From contig JAOANR010000002.1 of assembly GCA_030278955.1 (NCBI GenBank), positions 29,889,678 to 29,953,677 of the forward strand: 64,000 nt of DNA, written 5' to 3'. Every line of letters starts with the position of its first letter. Position 1 is the first letter of the stretch. Made by a program: the position numbers and the translations under genes. Under the pieces are notes generated by a model. That model had not been told where the DNA came from and searched no databases. It saw only the letters and a list, made by a program, of their open reading frames with translations. Of this stretch, positions 1 to 11,500 are shown one piece after another. This stretch comes from Hygrophila difformis (taxonomy: Eukaryota; Streptophyta; Magnoliopsida; Lamiales; Acanthaceae).

Positions 1-158
1 TTTGCCATCTCGGAGATATCGCTGCTGGTGCTCGGCGAAAGTAATGCCTGTCGTTCCCGTTCCCTTCTTCGTTTAGTCTCCGCCCTAAGACGTCGAGCTG
101 TCTTTTCTATCTCTGAATTAAACGGGATCTCGGCTGGCGTCTGCTTCCTCCTTTGCAT
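1..158 (-). CDS. gag N-terminus of element 2 (partial, runs off window)
   Basis: An open frame on the minus strand starts with ATG at 158 and is still open at the window edge (52 codons). It is highly basic, with an E-I-E-K-T-A-R-R-L-R stretch followed by an Arg/Glu-rich helix and a Ser/Thr-rich segment. This is the sort of gag start seen just behind the leader in Athila/Tat elements. An in-frame TGA lies a few codons upstream, which supports this ATG. It lies about 145 bases downstream of the primer-binding site, the expected place for gag. Whether the rest is intact cannot be seen. The assignment rests on position and composition more than on a diagnostic motif. Confidence 0.6.
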   Translation of the reverse strand, partial: MQRRKQTPAEIPFNSEIEKTARRLRAETKRRRERERQALLSPSTSSDISEMA

Positions 159-301
159 AGAACAACGGCTTCAATAATGACAGTACCTGTACAATCCCCA
201 GGTTAGAAGTGGTTCTGAAGGTGAATATTTATAATTATATGTATAGGCTACTCTAGGAGCAATGAGGAATGTAATTCTCTAAATAAAACGGTGCTGCATC
301 C

Positions 302-319
302 TCCCCGGCAACGGCGCCA
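302..319 (-). other. primer-binding site of element 2 (tRNA-Asp type)
   Basis: On the minus strand the sequence directly after the LTR is TGGCGCCGTTGCCGGGGA, the Asp-tRNA-complementary primer site known for plant Athila/Tat elements. It fixes the LTR end at 320 and the orientation of the element. Confidence 0.9.
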
Positions 320-3221
320 TGAAACTTTTGACAATTTCCGTCCCACGAGCATTTTCTTAAAAATATACCAGGTTAGATTTATTACATGAAGAGAGTTATG
401 ATTCACGGGAAAGGGTTTAGGGATATATCCAGATTATCAGTCTTTTTATTACTCAGGTGTGGTGCTTTAATTTCAAATGGCGCTGTGGTCCTCCCTGTCA
501 TGAAATGTTGACAAATCTCATGGCATAGCCGGGATAGGTAGACCATCAGCCTGTCACACTGAGGATCCCCGGCAAGTATGCCATGATGTTTCTCATCAAT
601 TCTTGGCATGAGAGTTCCTGCCATGAAACTTTTGGCAAGTTCCCACTACATGAATATTTTCCGAAAAGTCATGGTCCTGGTTTAAGTTTTATTAATGAAA
701 CCAATTTATGATGGCGGAGTTGTGATTAGGGATACATTTATAAGTAGTCATGTTTTTATTGCTCGTGTTTAAGAAACTGTGCCCCCGAAAGCGCACGGTG
801 TCAAAAATTGCAGTAATTTATAGTAAGACCGGATCGTTCACTGGAGGATGTGCGATAGAAGCAGGTCCCACGTCGTTTTACTAGATTTTCCATTCGTATT
901 GCTCAATAGGTTTGAAAGGTGATTAATAACTACTGACATGAATGTAAATTAAATCTGGAAAGCAGTTAAATTAATCTATAAAGCAAATAAATCTATTCTA
1001 GAAAGCGGATAAGAATTATTCTAAGAACGCAGTAAACATTATCTACGAAAGCAGGGAAAAGGAGCATTGTGCCAACCGTGAAGTTGAGTCACAATGTGGA
1101 CAGAAAGGACAGGAAGAAAAGAATGAAAATTGGACAAGAGTGAGATACAGCAATATTAAACTTCCATTTTTATACGCAGATCTTTGTTTGGGATATTTCT
1201 TTCAGATAGCTAATTCTCATGCTCTCAATAAGGCTTTCCCTTTAACAGACAGGTACTTGCAATATGAGTTTACATGTTCCTAAGACCACAAATTCTAAGA
1301 TACCACAGATTCGTAACTGCCCTGGCCTGGGTATGTTACTTCATCTGTGGTGGATAAGCAACACCCGACACATCATTTATTGAAATGCCAAGTACCACTA
1401 TCATTCTCCCATGTCACACCCAAAGTTTCGAATCAAGCCCTGAACTATCCCTTAACTGTCAATCCTAGTAACAGTTACGCAACTCTCAATACAACCGAGT
1501 GACCTCTAATGAAAGCGATTAAAAGAAAGCAGTAAAGAAAGCATTTAAAATCCTATCACTCGGAGGTTTTGAAAATCTGACCCTGGTAGTAAAAGACAGC
1601 TCCCCATCAGAATGATGGAGTATGGATCAAGAATTCCCAGCTCTCAGTGAACCACTAGTGTGTTCACTTTCTTCCGGGTGGTTATGAGATACAAACTAAT
1701 GAAACGAACTAATAAATTAGTCCGTTCCGGATGCACTCACTCAGGACTCAAAAGTAGGCTTTGGCAGAAGAAGACGGCAGTTGAAAGAAAACTCAACCCT
1801 ATCTTGGAAAATAACCAAGGCCTAGATGATGTTCCTCTAAGATTATTTACTACACTGTATTTGAATCCAAGTGGACCCCATCTCGGTGTAGCACTTAATC
1901 TTACATTTCCATCAACCAGCAATTTTGGAAAATAATGGATTTGAAAATCATTCCCTGTCAGGTACTAGACTCTCAGTTAAAACACAGACCCTTTCAGTCC
2001 AGACGAGACCTAATCGCTGAATCTGCTTCTTAATTCCCAAAATATAATCCTTGATAGAATATGAATTAGTCATAACTGAAGAATTTATCCCTTACTCAGA
2101 TCCGGATTTTATAAAGAGGTTTTTGTTGGAAGTTTATAAAGCAATATCTGTTTAAGATCTAGACTTCTATTGTCCAAGGGAAGGATCCCAAAATAATTAC
2201 AGACCACAACAGTACATAATATTATCATGCATAAGAATATATGGAAGTGTAAAATTAATTGACCCAAAATATAAAGGCGGGTCTAGACAGAAGGTGAAAC
2301 ACAGAATGGAATGGTCAAGGTACCAAAGTAGTGGCAGAACAATTGGGTGGACTGTAAACATCTACTGTCCAATTTCCCAATCACTCGGATGAAGCGAATT
2401 TAGACAGCTGAGACTCTATAATGGTGGTGTCAACACCAGTTGGGCCTCCACTGTCTGTGAATTCGGATAAAAACCTACATGCTTCCTTTCTATAATGATC
2501 ATCAGTTGGCATTGACTGATGCCAACTGATTCCCCTTACAGATTGGAATTTGGGTTTGGAAATTAAGATAACAAAAATAAAACTGTATCTAGATGAGAGT
2601 CAGTTGAGCAGCTATTATAACCCCGGATGGGCGAACCGCCAAGGCTTCCACTGACAGCCATTCAGATCATGCAAAATAACGATTAGTAACTAGTACCCAG
2701 AATACGAGCTAGTTATCCATGAGGGAGTACCCGCCAACATTATTCTGATGTATTCTTTACTAATGGTTCCACACAATACACAAAGACAAAATAAACAAGA
2801 AGCAAAAGAAGATCCATTGTATGAGAGACATTGGTTTCTCGTGCAAGGTTGTGGATCGGATCCACATGTAATGGTCTTAAATAATCCTTCCTACCATAAT
2901 TAATTACAGTCCAGATTATCTGTTTAAGCCATCAGGATTTTGTTTATACAAGAGTGTTTTAATGGCAATTGAACAAAGGTCCTTTAATCATGATGATTGT
3001 TGGAGTTTGATTATTGCTAATCTCAATCTTTAATCATTGATGAGTCAAGGGTTCAATCAGTTAAGTGATGCAAATGGAGAATCAAAATTTGGGCAGCATA
3101 ACACCCTACATTGCAATTCCAGAATGTTACATCGTAACCCGTGGGGCTATGATGTGAGTGTTGCAATATAAAATAGAGAGAGAATGAAATTTGTTTAAGA
3201 TTAAATAGAGGGGGAGGAATC

Positions 3222-3755
3222 TTGTCGCTATATCATAAATGTTGTCGCGGACCGAGATCCGCGACATGGACATCCCGACAAGTTTTTAGAATTTTTGGCA
3301 GCATAACGCCTCTTTGTCGCTATGCATGGTTTTGTCGCGGAACGTGGCTCCGCGACAAGGGTGACATCGCGACAAAGTGTTTTAATAAAATTCTAAGGCA
3401 TTTGAACCTTTGTCGCTATGCATGGAGATTTTGTCGCGGAACGTGTTCCGCGACAACGTGTTCCGCGACACGGTGTTCAAAGGCTAAGAAACATGGCATA
3501 ATTTTTCTGTCTCGGAATGAGATTTTGTCGCGGAACGTGGTTCCGCGACAGGATGATTCCGCGACAAGAAGCCATGAAGACAAAATGCAAGAGTTTGGCT
3601 CCTTTGTCGCTATGCATGGATAGTTTTGTCGCGGAACGTGGCTCCGCGACAAGGTATTCCGCGACAAAGGGTTTTAAATTATAGAGACAAGTGTCTTGAA
3701 ACACCTTGGTCGCGGAACTGCCACTCTGTCGCGGAACGTGGTTCCGCGCCAGAAG
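3222..3755 (-). repeat. palindromic four-site array downstream of TATA, GTCGCGG core
   Basis: About six units of 70-100 bp. A typical unit has two forward sites (TTGTCGC... and TTTTGTCGCGGAAC) and two reverse sites (GTTCCGCGACAA and ...CGCGACAA). The middle pair forms a long palindrome centred on ACGT or ACGTGG. Spacers differ, but a TATGCATGG spacer recurs at 3321, 3418 and 3611. The core is CpG-rich in an otherwise AT-rich LTR. Element 1 has an array at the matching place with an entirely different core. Confidence 0.88.
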
Positions 3756-4405
3756 GCGGTTGGCGCCCAAGGTGGTTCAGGACAAAAGTCAGAAAAAGCA
3801 GAAATGAACAGTGGCATGCAAACAGCGTGATCTCACCCTATTTCAGATCAAAAAGCTATTCTAAGCTAAAAATAAGCAAGAGACATTCAAAATAAAGAAG
3901 AACATGCTTAAACAAAAATAACAAGACTGAGCAGGATATAAAAATAGAGCAAGGGTCCTAATCTAGGGTTTAATCACACATCTACACAACATTATCCATA
4001 ATATGCCAACAGTGAACATAAAAATAACAAAATGGGGGTCAAATGACCCCAAAACGAAAGAGAAAGCATAAATCCATGGGGTGTGAGACCCATTTCATGA
4101 TTTGGGACACAAATGATGAATGTTTTCCCATTTTATTGAAGGGGTGTTGTTAATACCCATGGTTTGGGTACTACAAACCCTAAAACAAGAGTTTAGAAAA
4201 CAAAACATAGTATAAAAATGGCTATCTAAGCACTGTGAACAGTAAAACACTAATCTAAACTAAACTAAGTGCAAAAAATTAAATAATACATAAAAATAAA
4301 CCTAACTACTCTACCTAAGGAAGAACTCCTAAGCTTGCCTTCAAGAACTCTCAAATTCAAACTTTCAACTGTCCAACCAACCCTTAGCTCATGGGAGACA
4401 CCTCA

Positions 4406-4413
4406 TATTTATA
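4406..4413 (-). promoter_or_regulatory. TATA box of element 2 LTR
   Basis: TATAAATA on the minus strand, about 620 bp inside the LTR and between the two arrays. The other LTR of the family has CTATAAAAG at the equivalent position (16725-16733). Confidence 0.6.
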
Positions 4414-4477
4414 GAAGTGTAACCCTAAGCCCATGGGCCTTGATTCTAGCCCATTGTGTCTTAAGACATCACACACA

Positions 4478-4738
4478 TCACAGCTTTGTCTCGGAACATC
4501 AAGTTGGTCGCGGAACATGCTGCATGTGGCAAGGCTTCTCGACTGGGTCTTGTGTCTCTATTTGTGCATCTTGGTCGCGGAATGGGCCTTTGTCGCGGAG
4601 TCATGCTATCGCGACAAGGGTCATCGCGCCAGGGGCTTGGCTGATCTCCTCTTCATTTGGGGCCAGTTGGTCGCGGAGTATGCCTTTGTCGCGGAACGCT
4701 GCATCGCGCCAAGGGCTTCCGCGACAAAGGTCTTCCTG
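4478..4738 (-). repeat. palindromic array in U3 of element 2, GTCGCGG core
   Basis: Sites of the type GTCGCGGAA and its reverse TTCCGCGAC occur at about 4484-4740 in roughly three less regular units. Two forward sites are followed by two reverse sites, for example around 4574-4640 and 4668-4728. The array lies upstream of the TATA box on the minus strand, so it is in U3. Some sites carry CGCGCCA instead of CGCGACA. Confidence 0.82.
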
Positions 4739-5033
4739 GGCCTGCTGGATTGAGCCAGATGGGCCGAAAATATTCTTTTTGTGGGCTTTTCTATCTTTTT
4801 CCCATCTTTTTGTTTCCTTTTCTTTTTCTCATGTTTTTGGATTTTTCTAACATAAATATGTAATAAAATTACATATTTATGTCTTTTTCATACCAGCTTA
4901 TTATTTTTACAATTATGCATAAATCAGTCCAATTCGACTGCTTTCTTACTTAATGCAAGACCGGAATGCGATCAAATGCCCGTTTAAGACACGGAAATGG
5001 ATTGAAAATAATGGTCATTTTTGGCCATTATCA

Positions 5034-7401
5034 GGAGTACTACTGCTTTTTGGATGGGTACTCTGGCTATAATCAGATTGTAATAGCTAGCGAGGATCAC
5101 GACAAGACCACATTCACGTGCCCTTATGGAACTTTTGCGTACAGGCGCATGCCTTTTGGACTTTGTAATGCGCCTGCCACATTTCAAAGATGCATGATGT
5201 CAATTTTCTCAGAATTTATCAAAAAATGCATTGAAGTTTTCATGGACGACTTCTCTGTGTATGGAGATACTTTTGATGAATGCTTGACTAATCTTGCACA
5301 AATTTTGAAAAGATGTGAGGACACCAACCTAGTTTTGAACTGGGAGAAGTGCCATTTCATGGTCACCGAAGGAATAGTGTTGGGTCACCGCATCTCGCGC
5401 GCAGGCATCGAAGTCGACAGAGCTAAGGTCTCAGTCATCTCAAACCTACCATTGCCTAATTCAATAAAAGCAGTTAGGAGTTTCTTAGGGCATGCCGGTT
5501 TCTACCGGAGATTCATAAAAGACTTTTCAAAAATTGCCAAGCCGCTCACTAACTTGCTCTGTAAAGAAAATCCTTTTGTAATAAATGAAGCGTGTGTTCA
5601 AGCCTTTGACACGCTCAAAGAAATGTTGATTTCTGCTCCAATAGTACAACCACCCGATTGGTCAATGCCTTTCGAGGTAATGTGTGATGCAAGTGATCTC
5701 TCCGTGGGTGCAGTTCTTGGGCAACATAAGGAAGGGAAGCATTGTGTAATTCATTACGCAAGTCATGCCCTGAATGAGGCCCAAATTAACTACACCACCA
5801 CGGAGAAGGAGATGTATGCTGTGGTTTTTGCGTTTGACAAATTCAGACAATATCTTATTGGTACAAAAACCACAGTGTACACAGATCACTCTGCACTGAG
5901 ATACTTGTTTAGCAAACAAGACGCCAAACCTCGATTAATCAGGTGGGTACTTTTGTTGCAAGAATTCAACATTATAATAAAAGATAGAAAAGGCAGAGAC
6001 AATGGTGCTGCTGACCATTTGTCTCGACTAGAAAATGATAAAAATGAGCTAGCAGTAAATGAGAATTTTCCGGACGAGCAACTGTTTGCCTTGCATCTTC
6101 ATGATCATTGTCCGTGGTTTTCCGATATTGCTAACTTTTTAGCATGCGGAATAACCCCACCATTTCAAAGCAGGGGCCACAAAGCAAGGTTCAACCGAGA
6201 TGTAGTTAACTACTTCTGGGAAGATCCTTATCTCTTTAAGCATTGTGCAGATTCGATTATTAGACGATGTGTAACTGAGCACGAAGCTTATCAAATCGCT
6301 AAGAAATGTCATGAGTCGGAATACGGAGGTCACCATGGTCCCACTCGAACAGCTCATAAGGTGCTCGAGTGCGGTTTTTATTGGCCTACCATTTACGAGG
6401 ATTGCAAAGCGTTTGTTAAAGCTTGCGACAGATGCCAAAGACTAGGGAATATCTCCAAGAGGGATGAGATGCCTCAACAAGGAATTCTCACTCTCGAGAT
6501 TTTCGATGTATGGGGTATTGACTTCATGGGACCATTCCCGACATCTGATGGGAACCATTACATCTTGGTAGCTGTCGATTACGTTTCCAAGTGGGTTGAG
6601 GCCGTTGCACTGCCAACCAATGATGGCAACCGGGTCGTCAAATTTTTGAAAAATAACATTTTCAATAGATTTGGTGTACCCAGGGTGATCATATCAGATG
6701 GAGGAACCCATTTTGTTAATAAAGCATTTGCAAATCTTATGAGCAAAAATGGGATTCTCCACAAGATCGGCACGCCTTACCATCCCCAAACCAGTGGTCA
6801 AGTCGAGGTCTCAAACCGCGAAATCAAACACATACTCGAGGCCACTGTGGGGACAACTCGCAAAGATTGGTCACGTAAGCTCAATGATGCTTTATGGGCA
6901 TACCGCACTGCATTCAAGACTCCTATTGGGATGTCTCCATACAGACTCATCTTCGGAAAGGCCTGTCATTTGCCCGTAGAACTAGAGCATAAGGCTTACT
7001 GGGCCGTACGAATGCTCAATTTTGACTCACGAGTTGCTCAGAGTAAGTGCAAGTTGGACCTCAATGAAATTGAGGAAATACGTGCGCAAGCTTATGAAAG
7101 CTCGAGGATTTATAAAGAGCGGACCCAGAAGTTACACGATCGTCGTATTAAATCTAAACACTTCTATGTTGGCCAGAATGTCTTGTTATTTAATTCTAGG
7201 TTGAAGCTGTTCCCCGGAAAGCTTAAATCCAGATGGGAAGGGCCATACGAAGTGATGCACGTGTTTGAAAGTGGAGCTGTCAGGATCCGAACTGACAAAG
7301 GAGAGCTGGTGGTGAATGGACACAGATTGAAGGAGTATCTTGGGCAGTTCGACCCCGAAAAAGAAGCTCAAATGACAACAGAACCGGCTTATGCTCAATA
7401 A
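5034..7401 (+). pseudogene. Ty3/Gypsy (Athila/Tat type) pol: RT-RNaseH-integrase, 5'-truncated
   Basis: The open frame starts formally at ATG 4966, but its first ~23 codons are antisense LTR of element 2; true pol begins at about 5034 ([11 protein letters not shown]), with the N-terminal RT fingers missing. With residue 1 at 4966, the RT active site F-M-D-D is at 92-95. RNase H follows (C-D-A-S-D, T-E-K-E-M, Y-T-D-H-S-A-L). Integrase has an H-H-C-C zinc region near 440-490 and catalytic D519, D578 and E614 with 35 residues between the last two, then a GPY/F-type tail (W-E-G-P-Y-E-V). There is no chromodomain. The rest is intact to the stop at 7401. The closest family is Athila/Tat gypsy pol. 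It cannot make a functional polyprotein as it stands because the front is missing. Confidence 0.92.
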
Positions 7402-7490
7402 ATATTATATTTACTTACTTATTTATTACTTTCTCCACTTATTTTTAATGGGACAAAGTATCCAAAAATCAATTGAACATTTAGAGTACT

Positions 7491-7507
7491 AAGACTCTAA
7501 ATGTGAG
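7491..7507 (+). other. PPT-like motif 1 (internal)
   Basis: AAATGTGAGGATGTTGA just behind pol matches the motif at the true PPT/LTR junction (15887-15905) and another at 9945-9961. The sequence after it starts TGAT, as the LTR does. Confidence 0.6.
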
Positions 7508-7848
7508 GATGTTGATATTTGGAGAAAACCTAATACCTTTTCATAATTGTTTTGCAGGAATTCGAGGAACCAACAAAAAGAAAGATAAAGCTCCCAAAAA
7601 ACCAGGTTCCCGATTGGGTTAATATTATATTTAATGAAAATTAATTCTGGAATTTAGAGAAATCTAAAATCCAGAATAAATTCATAAAATAAAATTGTTA
7701 ACCCAACCTAAATTATGCAAGTAATATGTTTTAAATTCTAAGTCTGTGTAGATATGTTTGCTCTTGAGTTCATCTTGATGAACATAAATTTTTGAAAACC
7801 TAAAATTTTTCCTAAGTCTTGAATGTGGTTTATTTTCCATTTCAAGAA

Positions 7849-8379
7849 AGTTCGAATTAATTCGAATTGCTTGGAACATACCACATAAGACATTTTGCCT
7901 TGGAAATTTTCACATTCGGATTAGTTAATTCGAATTATGCAGGCAATTCGAATTAATTCGAATTGCCATGCAAATTTGAATTGGCACCCAAGGCAGAATT
8001 TTCGGATATTTTAGTAGGCCAAGTACTGCAATTCGAATTATAAGGCAATTCGAATTAATTCGAATTGCCTGACTAATTCGAATTGGCATACAAAAGGCAT
8101 TCTCTTATGCAAGTGAGCAATTCGAATTGTGGGGAAGTTCGAATTAATTCGAACCACACCAATAATTCGAATTAGCTCACAAAAGCATTCCTATGCGAAG
8201 TCACTCCCCTTCACCAAGTTCGAATTATGAGTCAATTCGAATTGATTCACAATTCGAACTTGTGCGTATATTTTTGTCTTTCAAGCCAATTCGAATTAAT
8301 TCGAATTGGCCTGAATAACTCGCATCCCTCACAGAATGCATCAATTCGAATTAATTCGAATTGATGCAATAATTCGAAC
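7849..8379 (+). repeat. internal palindromic array of element 1, AATTCGAATT core
   Basis: About six units of roughly 80-110 bp. The full unit is AATTCGAATT, a 7-8-bp spacer, the fused double site AATTCGAATTAATTCGAATT, a 7-8-bp spacer and a fourth AATTCGAATT. Some units are incomplete; the one near 8220 has a single central site. Spacers next to the double site differ between units but are often complementary to each other (GGC/GCC, GCATC/GATGC, AGCC/GGCC), so the palindrome extends outwards. The array lies between PPT-like motif 1 and a TATA-like box, like the arrays in the LTR. Confidence 0.9.
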
Positions 8380-8397
8380 TCCCCTTCCGAACCCTTT

Positions 8398-8403
8398 TTA
8401 TAC
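8398..8403 (+). promoter_or_regulatory. TATA-like box of internal promoter module
   Basis: TTTTTATACCC lies directly downstream of the internal array and is followed by a CT-rich stretch typical of plant transcription starts. It is about 135 bp upstream of ATG 8537. It is inferred to be an internal promoter by analogy with the array-TATA order in the LTR. Confidence 0.45.
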
Positions 8404-8536
8404 CCTTTTTCCCTCTCAGTTCCCTCACTTTCACTTTTCGCATTTCCAAAATCCTCCGTTCTCTCTCTCGCAAACCCTTCTTCCTCGCGAAGCCAGTCGC
8501 TCATTTCAAGCTTTCCTCCGGCCAAACCATTCGGAA

Positions 8537-11500
8537 ATGGCTTCGTCGTCGTCAAACCCTAGTAGGAGTCGGGGGTAAGTGTCTCTGTTTTGTTTTCGCG
8601 CTTGGTTTCAAGTTTACAGTTTTGTCTTTTCGTATTCCCTGCGAAATCGGGACAAGGGGGGAATGCGCGTTGATTTTACATCGGAGAGAGCCGGAAAGTG
8701 GTCGGAAATGATTGGGAGTAGCATATTATGGGGTAGAAACCGACTAGGCAGAGCCTAGGGTTCTAGGTTTCGTGTTCATAACTGCCATTTAAGGGTTCGA
8801 AATTTTCTGTGATTTAGGGGGTGTTCTTATTTTAAAAGAAAATAAGGGTCTCAAAACCCTTAAAAATTTGATTTTTGTTCATACTGTGGTATTGTTGTTC
8901 CATTTGTGTCTATGTGTGTATCTGTGTTATCTACTTTGTGATTTTGGTAACCCGTGAGTGGGGTTAACACTATGGTCATGTTTTCTTTAGCCACTGTGTT
9001 ATTTTCAGGAGATAATTGTTGATGATGACTGAAAATGCATGTTGATAATATCTGCAAAATTTATGTTTTTAAAGCATGAGTTTTGTCGGCAACATTAGTA
9101 CATTACAGTAGTATAGATGGACCAATTTTGTCTGTTTGTTTTGGTGTTTGCATGTATACTATTATCTGAGTAAATTGGTAAAAAATGTTGTTGTCGGGTA
9201 CCTGTGCCCATACATTGCAACTTCAACTCGAGAAGTTGATGTTTGCACATCCGGGAACATGGTATTACAGACAAAACCCTGCCAAATTTTTTCCAACACT
9301 TTTGGTTTGGCATTTATGTGTAAAAAGACAAAATAGTAGATTGTTCTTTGCATTAAAAGTGTTTGATCTTTGTCAACTTGGAACAAGTGGGGAATACTTG
9401 TAAGGAATGTTTTGTTTTATTCCTTAAAAACCCACTTTCCAAAACAAAATCCAAATGGGGGACCACTTACACCCCCAATTTCATTAAATAAACAAGTCAA
9501 CGCGTTTTCATAAAAACCCAAAAATCACCTTTTGTATGTATGCATGTCCACTTTTAATTTCATTTTTTTTATTCTTATTTTTAGTCATGGTCCATCGTTA
9601 CATACTAGTAATTGCATAAATTGTCATTTGCATTTGCTTTTCATCATTAATCTCTTATCTTCCCTACCTCACATGATTTAAATCACTTTTTAAGTGATGA
9701 GAAAAATCAAAAATTCTTTCGTAGGCTCAACAACCTACGAAATATTCTTTTGGTCCTTCGACCACCCAAAAACAACTTAGACTATTTATAGTCTAAGAAA
9801 AATTTTAAGGATCCAAGATCCTTATCTCTCTCTTGCTTTCTTTATTTTTGCTGTAATAAAGAGTTAGATTTAACAATCCAGCTCTATGTTTTTCTTTCTA
9901 TAAATTTGATTAGAAACCAATTAACTCACATTTAGAGCATAGCTCCAAATGTGAGGATGTTGACTTTCAACTCGGATCCACGTATCAAAAATTTGTTAAA
10001 AATAGTTCCAACTCTCTTCTCTCCAGGGATCAATTCATTATAGATTCCCTGATGGGTCTTCCAAAGACAACTCCAGATCTTGCCTTCTTGGAAATTGAGA
10101 GGCTGAAGAAAGAAGCAGAGGAAAATAGGGTGGCCATAAGGAATGAGCATAACTTGCCTATGGACCACCAGATTGAATGGAGGTTCGAAATGAAGGACCA
10201 TTGGTGGAATACGATTCCCGAGGAAGAAAGAAATGATAGAGCAACAGGCCTCGAAAGTGACTTCTGCCAACATGTATGCAACTTCTGGAACCAAGAGTTC
10301 AATGAGGCAAGGTACGATCAACGATTTAATGAGCCGAGAGTTCACTATGAGCGGATGGTTTGGAGGATGAAACGACAGAAGGCTTATTGGAACAGAATGC
10401 TTGAAATCCACTTCGGAGATAGGAGAGCTGCAGCCTTTGAGCCAGTCCTCATCCAACCACCCATTACAAGGGAAGTGAAAATGCATTATGCCCCCAAGAC
10501 GCCTCCACCATACTTAGTTGCGTCAACTGGTGTACTCTCCATGCCGGAGACCTTTCCATTTACATACAAGAAGGAACTATTCGACAATGGGACCATTTGC
10601 GGACCGGAGGAGCAGCTATGGCTGACATTGCGTGCAAAAGAGCGTCATACTGAAATGACATTCAACTTCAGGGATTCTCTCCAGGCGGTACTGAACTACG
10701 GACAAGCCCACCACACTCCAATGCTGGACTCGATCATTGAGAAAACAAAAGCAGCCAGGAAACTGTGGGGGGAATACATGACTGCATGGGGAAAATGGGA
10801 AAAGGACATCAGGGAGTCTGTACTAAAACCGGGAATCATAATACCTCCGAGAAAAGTGGAGATTCTGCCAGTCTTCTTACCACAAAGGATTCCGGCAGTT
10901 GAGCCCCGAGAGACCACAATGAAGGGGATGCCCAATTTCGAGCTGATGAGAGCTGAATGCATCGCGATGATTCAAAACAGATCATGGGACAGAATGGGAC
11001 GCAAGAGGAAACAGATCTCAGTCATGGGCAAAAACAAGTGTTTGGAGTATCTCAACATCCCACCAGTCCGAGACCTAGGACATCTAAAGGAGAAAGAGGC
11101 AGACATCGTGGACACCTTGTACACGGAGATGAAAAAGAGGTTCCTTGACCTGCTACGTGAAATGGATGCAGAAGGTCTAAGGCACTGTCAAGAACACCGG
11201 CCTCGTCTGCAGTATAACACGGGATTCCAAGGTGTCCTAGGCAGATATTTCACACTAAAATGGACTGCGCAACTCACAGCCATGTCTGAACCTAAATTCA
11301 TCCAAAAATTTCTGAAGATCAAAGGACCGGAATTGGGATTGAATGTTGAGGATGAAGAACAGATCATTGACGATTATGTTGATCCGGCCTCCGAGCAATC
11401 TGAACTTGCTGAACATGAACCCTCTCAAACTGAATCCGAGCCAGAGCCACCTAAAAAGAAGAGAAAACTGATAAGGTTGGCAGATAAAGAAAAGTCTGAA

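Larger units (their letters stand above)
1..5033 (-). mobile_element. Athila-like LTR retrotransposon, element 2 (5' part only)
   Basis: Read on the minus strand the element starts at 5033 with TGATAATGGCC, runs through a 4.7-kb LTR ending ...AAAAGTTTCA at 320, then a primer-binding site (302-319), a leader and the start of gag, and leaves the window at position 1. Its LTR is related to the LTR at 15903-20657 on the opposite strand; the match is very close at 760-900 against 20170-20300. It interrupts the reverse transcriptase of element 1 at 5033/5034, so it is probably a nested insertion of a family member in opposite orientation. The target duplication (expected GGAGT, 5034-5038) cannot be checked because the other end is outside the window. 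Confidence 0.82.
320..5033 (-). repeat. 4.7-kb LTR of element 2 (5' LTR)
   Basis: The boundaries are TGATAATGG at 5033 and ...GTTTCA at 320, next to the primer site. At 4714 bp it is unusually long. Order on the minus strand: U3 with a palindromic array (4738-4478), a TATA box (4413-4406), about 650 bp, a second palindromic array (3755-3222), then about 2.9 kb of AT-rich sequence with no convincing coding region. Short open frames in it (for example 403-624, 1660-1935 and 3222-3895) do not resemble proteins and partly translate the arrays. The second copy of the family (15903-20657) matches in start, end and layout. Confidence 0.85.

Noticed and set aside
3222..3755. CRISPR-like appearance of regularly spaced palindromic repeats
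   Set aside because: Spacing is irregular, spacers are partly repeated, cores are palindromic in the middle of units, there are no cas genes, and the DNA is plant nuclear.
4966..5033. Start of pol at ATG 4966
   Set aside because: The first ~23 codons are antisense LTR of element 2; homology to RT begins only at 5034.
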